From: Planctomycetota bacterium
Lineage (GTDB): Bacteria; Planctomycetota; Phycisphaerae; Tepidisphaerales; Tepidisphaeraceae
NCBI GenBank assembly: GCA_023417885.1
Contig: JAEZED010000040.1
Coordinates: forward strand, 1-15,198
DNA length: 15,198 nt
Reading direction: 5' to 3'
Position 1 is the stretch's first letter; each line of letters starts with the position of its first letter. Below the pieces are notes generated by a model, which saw only the letters and a program-made list of their open reading frames with translations, had not been told where the DNA came from and did no database searches. The position numbers and the translations under genes were made by a program. Positions 13,584 through 15,198 of the stretch are shown in pieces.

Positions 13584-14804
13584 TCACTCGCGCGTCTCTT
13601 CCGGCGGATGCTGGCGCAGATCCTCCAGGGCGTTCTCCAGGGCGATGACGACGTAGCTCGTGACGAGCACCGGGTCGTCCTCCATCCAGCGGCGATTGCC
13701 CGTCCAGCTTCCGTCCTCGTTCTGAAGCTCGCCGAGCTTCTCGATCAGCGCCAGGCGCCAGTCCACCTTCCCCTGCGGCGTGTCGATCACCGGCTGGTCG
13801 TAGGCGTTGAGCGCCCGCGCGAGCGTGAGGTAGTAGTAGTAAAGCCCCGCATCGGCATTCTCCGGGTTGCCGGCGGCCATGCCGGGGTTTTCGTCCAGCG
13901 TCCAGTTGCTCGTGATCCAGTCCCACGCCGCCTGCACGCGCGGGTCTTCCTTCTCCAGCCCCGCGTAGATCATGCTCTTCAGGCCCGCGTAGGTCATCGA
14001 GCCGTAGCTGCGCAGCCGGCGCTGGCCGGAAGGGGTCGTGTACTCCCCCGCCTGCGACTCCCCGCGCCGGTCGGCGGAGGGGCCGTAGACGAAGCCGCCG
14101 TCGTCGCCCGCCCAGTCGGCGGGGTTGGTCTCGGAGTGATTCTGGAGGCGCGAGACGAACTTGAGCGCCCGCTGAAAGGCGGGGTCGTCCGACGACACCC
14201 CGGCGTCATGCAGCGCCTCGAGCGCCATCTGCGCGTTGGAAAGGTCCGGCCGCCCCGCGCCGCGCGAGCGCCCGCCGTAACCCCAGCCACCGAAGAACGG
14301 GTCCTCCTCGCCGCTGACGCGCCCTTCCTCTCCCGGCTCGTCCTGGGCGTACTCGGGATCCGTCTCCGGCGTCCACTGGAGCCGCCGGAGGTAAGCGACC
14401 GCGCGATCCATCGATTCCCGGTACCGGTCGTCGCCCGCTTCCTGGTTTGCGGCCGCCAGCGCGCTGACCGCGATGGCGGTGTTGTAGTTGGCCAGGAGAT
14501 CCTCGTAGATACCGCCGTCGGCCACCTGCTGGGCGATCAGCGCCTCGTACCCCTTCCTTATCAGCTCGTCATCCGGCGTGTACCGGTCGCTACCGACGAA
14601 TGCTCGCAGCGGCAGGGCGGTTAGCGCCGGCGGGACGCGGGGATCGGGCTGCCAGGAGCCATCCTCCTGCTGCTGAGTCTTGAGGAACTCGAGCCCCCGA
14701 TCGATCAGGCGGCTGGCCTGATCCTCAGGTGTCTGGGCCATCGCCGGGGCGGCGACGAGCAGGAGCAGGGACGTGATGAACGGCAGTCGCGGGAATCTCT
14801 TCAT
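13584..14804 (-). CDS. Secreted QW-repeat (squalene cyclase-like) protein
   Basis: The 406-residue protein from ATG 14804 has a signal peptide (FITSLLLLVAAPAMA|Q, cleavage near 23/24), so it is exported. It is built of alpha-helical repeats like the prenyltransferase/squalene-oxidase alpha-alpha barrel: GLEFLKTQQQEDGSW, YEALIAQQVADGGIY, AVAYLRRLQW, ALKFVSRLQN, KLGELQNEDGSWTGN. QxxDGSW motifs open and close the repeat region. A glycine-rich insert (FFGGWGYGGRSRGAG) lies near the middle. The DxDD catalytic motif of class II cyclases is absent, so terpene cyclisation is unlikely. Related exported proteins are abundant in Planctomycetota, with no assigned role that I know of. The longer start at 14891 crosses a tandem duplication in the leader and is rejected. 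The gap to the GNAT gene is 118 bases. Confidence 0.85.
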   Translation of the reverse strand: MKRFPRLPFITSLLLLVAAPAMAQTPEDQASRLIDRGLEFLKTQQQEDGSWQPDPRVPPALTALPLRAFVGSDRYTPDDELIRKGYEALIAQQVADGGIYEDLLANYNTAIAVSALAAANQEAGDDRYRESMDRAVAYLRRLQWTPETDPEYAQDEPGEEGRVSGEEDPFFGGWGYGGRSRGAGRPDLSNAQMALEALHDAGVSSDDPAFQRALKFVSRLQNHSETNPADWAGDDGGFVYGPSADRRGESQAGEYTTPSGQRRLRSYGSMTYAGLKSMIYAGLEKEDPRVQAAWDWITSNWTLDENPGMAAGNPENADAGLYYYYLTLARALNAYDQPVIDTPQGKVDWRLALIEKLGELQNEDGSWTGNRRWMEDDPVLVTSYVVIALENALEDLRQHPPEETRE

Positions 14805-14864
14805 GGGCAGGTTGCTCGACAGGGAACTACATGCGGCAGCGTCGCCGGAGTTGTGAGCAGGGCT

Positions 14865-14898
14865 TGGCTGCCATCGCGGCGTGGCTGCCATCGCGGCG
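14865..14898. repeat. Exact 17-bp tandem duplication
   Basis: TGGCTGCCATCGCGGCG occurs at 14865-14881 and again at 14882-14898 with no mismatch. It lies in the presumed 5' leader of the QW-repeat gene, 61-94 bases before its start codon. An identical pair suggests a recent duplication. Confidence 0.8.
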
Positions 14899-14914
14899 GA
14901 TTTCGGATTTCCCC

Positions 14915-14943
14915 ATTGTAAGCGCAGCGGGAACCGGCGTTAA
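14915..14943 (-). promoter_or_regulatory. Candidate sigma70-type promoter for the QW-repeat gene
   Basis: On the minus strand TTAACG (14943-14938) and TACAAT (14920-14915) are separated by exactly 17 bases: 4/6 and 5/6 matches to TTGACA and TATAAT. Transcription would start near 14908 and give a leader of about 100 bases containing the 17-bp duplication. Confidence 0.45.
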
Positions 14944-14964
14944 TGGCGCACTGGCAGCGGGCGT

Positions 14965-14970
14965 TACAAT
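14965..14970 (+). promoter_or_regulatory. Candidate -10 box for the rightward gene
   Basis: TACAAT within GCGTTACAATCAG is the same -10 word as on the opposite strand 45 bases away. No good -35 is present at 16-18 bases, so support is weak. If used, the leader to the ATG at 15172 would be close to 195 bases. Confidence 0.3.
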
Positions 14971-14983
14971 CAGAGCGTTCTCC

Positions 14984-15144
14984 CCAGCTTGGCTGGCGTA
15001 AAGATCCGCAACTCGGGCCGGCGGCGCGCATGAGGAGGGCGTAGGGAACGGTTTCCGCTAGTGAGAACAGCCGGGTGACGTGCCCCGGAGGCTTGAGGAA
15101 GCCGCACAACCCAGCCTCGGACGGTCGGCAGCGTCGCCCGTCCG
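14984..15144 (+). promoter_or_regulatory. Hairpin-rich leader ahead of the gene at 15172
   Basis: Four plus-strand stem-loops are visible: 14984-14996 (CCAGC/GCTGG), 15042-15060 (TAG-GGAA / TTCC-G-CTA with one bulge), 15090-15103 (GGCTT/AAGCC, loop GAGG) and 15118-15144 (CGGACGG/CCGTCCG, 13-base loop). They occupy the ~200 bases between the divergent promoter region and a well-formed ribosome binding site. No known riboswitch consensus could be matched with confidence. It may be an unassigned cis-regulatory RNA, or chance pairing in GC-rich DNA. Confidence 0.35.
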
Positions 15145-15171
15145 TGAGGATGCCCACAGAAGGAGCGGCCG

Positions 15172-15198
15172 ATGACGCCACCAGCCACCGCGAGCGTG
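15172..15198 (+). CDS. Start of a gene truncated by the window end
   Basis: ATG 15172 is preceded by AAGGAG with seven bases between, the best ribosome binding site on this strand in the window. The frame is open for the nine visible codons (MTPPATASV) to the last base. Too little is visible to name the product. It is divergent from the QW-repeat gene, with a structured-looking leader. Confidence 0.55.

Noticed and set aside
13584..14804. Terpene or hopanoid cyclase activity for the QW-repeat protein
   Set aside because: It has QW-type repeats but no DxDD catalytic motif, is shorter than true cyclases, and carries a signal peptide.
14991..15060. TPP, cobalamin or cyclic-di-GMP riboswitch
   Set aside because: Isolated words (GCGTAGGGAA, AGCCGGGTGAC) resemble parts of these consensuses, but the other obligatory blocks, such as CTGAGA and ACCTGA for TPP, are absent.

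Overview
The window reads as a chromosomal segment of a high-GC, Gram-negative-type bacterium, most likely a member of the Planctomycetota. That assignment is an inference. It rests on a DUF1559-like pseudopilin, a DUF1573 protein, a secreted QW-repeat protein related to squalene cyclases, a two-domain M16 peptidase, a lipoprotein beta-propeller, and intergenic DNA full of short dispersed repeats. No rRNA, tRNA, CRISPR array, transposase or phage gene was found.

Layout. 1-910: GC-rich palindromes, a short motif that recurs near 9.9 kb, then a ~220-residue helical plus FN3-like protein (+). 1089-5215: four minus-strand genes, compact and probably one operon. In transcription order they are a MauE/DoxX-like membrane protein with a periplasmic CxxC domain, a small secreted protein with ten mature cysteines, a DUF1573 protein, and a protein joining a LolA-like domain to an internal type IV pseudopilin. 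The last two overlap by ATGA. A TTGACA box with an A-tract lies upstream. Hand counts of sample lines give this block about 48-63% GC, against about 68-80% for the flanks, and related repeats in opposite orientation lie near both ends. It is the best candidate in the window for a poorly described, horizontally mobile system of exported redox and surface proteins.

5462-9421: malate dehydrogenase (-) and a secreted M16 zinc peptidase (+), transcribed divergently from a 132-base gap. 9422-10235: an 814-base non-coding stretch holding a striking array of twelve 21-bp near-palindromic units, a flank motif shared with the start of the window, a 9-bp triplication, a GC hairpin and an 8-bp periodic GGTGA repeat. 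10236-11888: a lipoprotein beta-propeller resembling PQQ-type sugar dehydrogenases (+), whose stop codon nearly abuts that of a convergent minus-strand group: a CrtC/AttH-like lipocalin-fold protein, a GNAT acetyltransferase and a QW-repeat protein. 14805-15198: a divergent promoter region, with a hairpin-rich leader ahead of a gene that starts at 15172 and runs off the window.

How the genes work together. The 1-5 kb cassette is plausibly a cell-envelope unit: a membrane thiol oxidoreductase folding or loading a cysteine-rich exported substrate, with DUF1573 and LolA/pilin partners in the periplasm or outer envelope. Mdh is a housekeeping enzyme of the TCA cycle. The others are mostly exported proteins without an obvious shared pathway.
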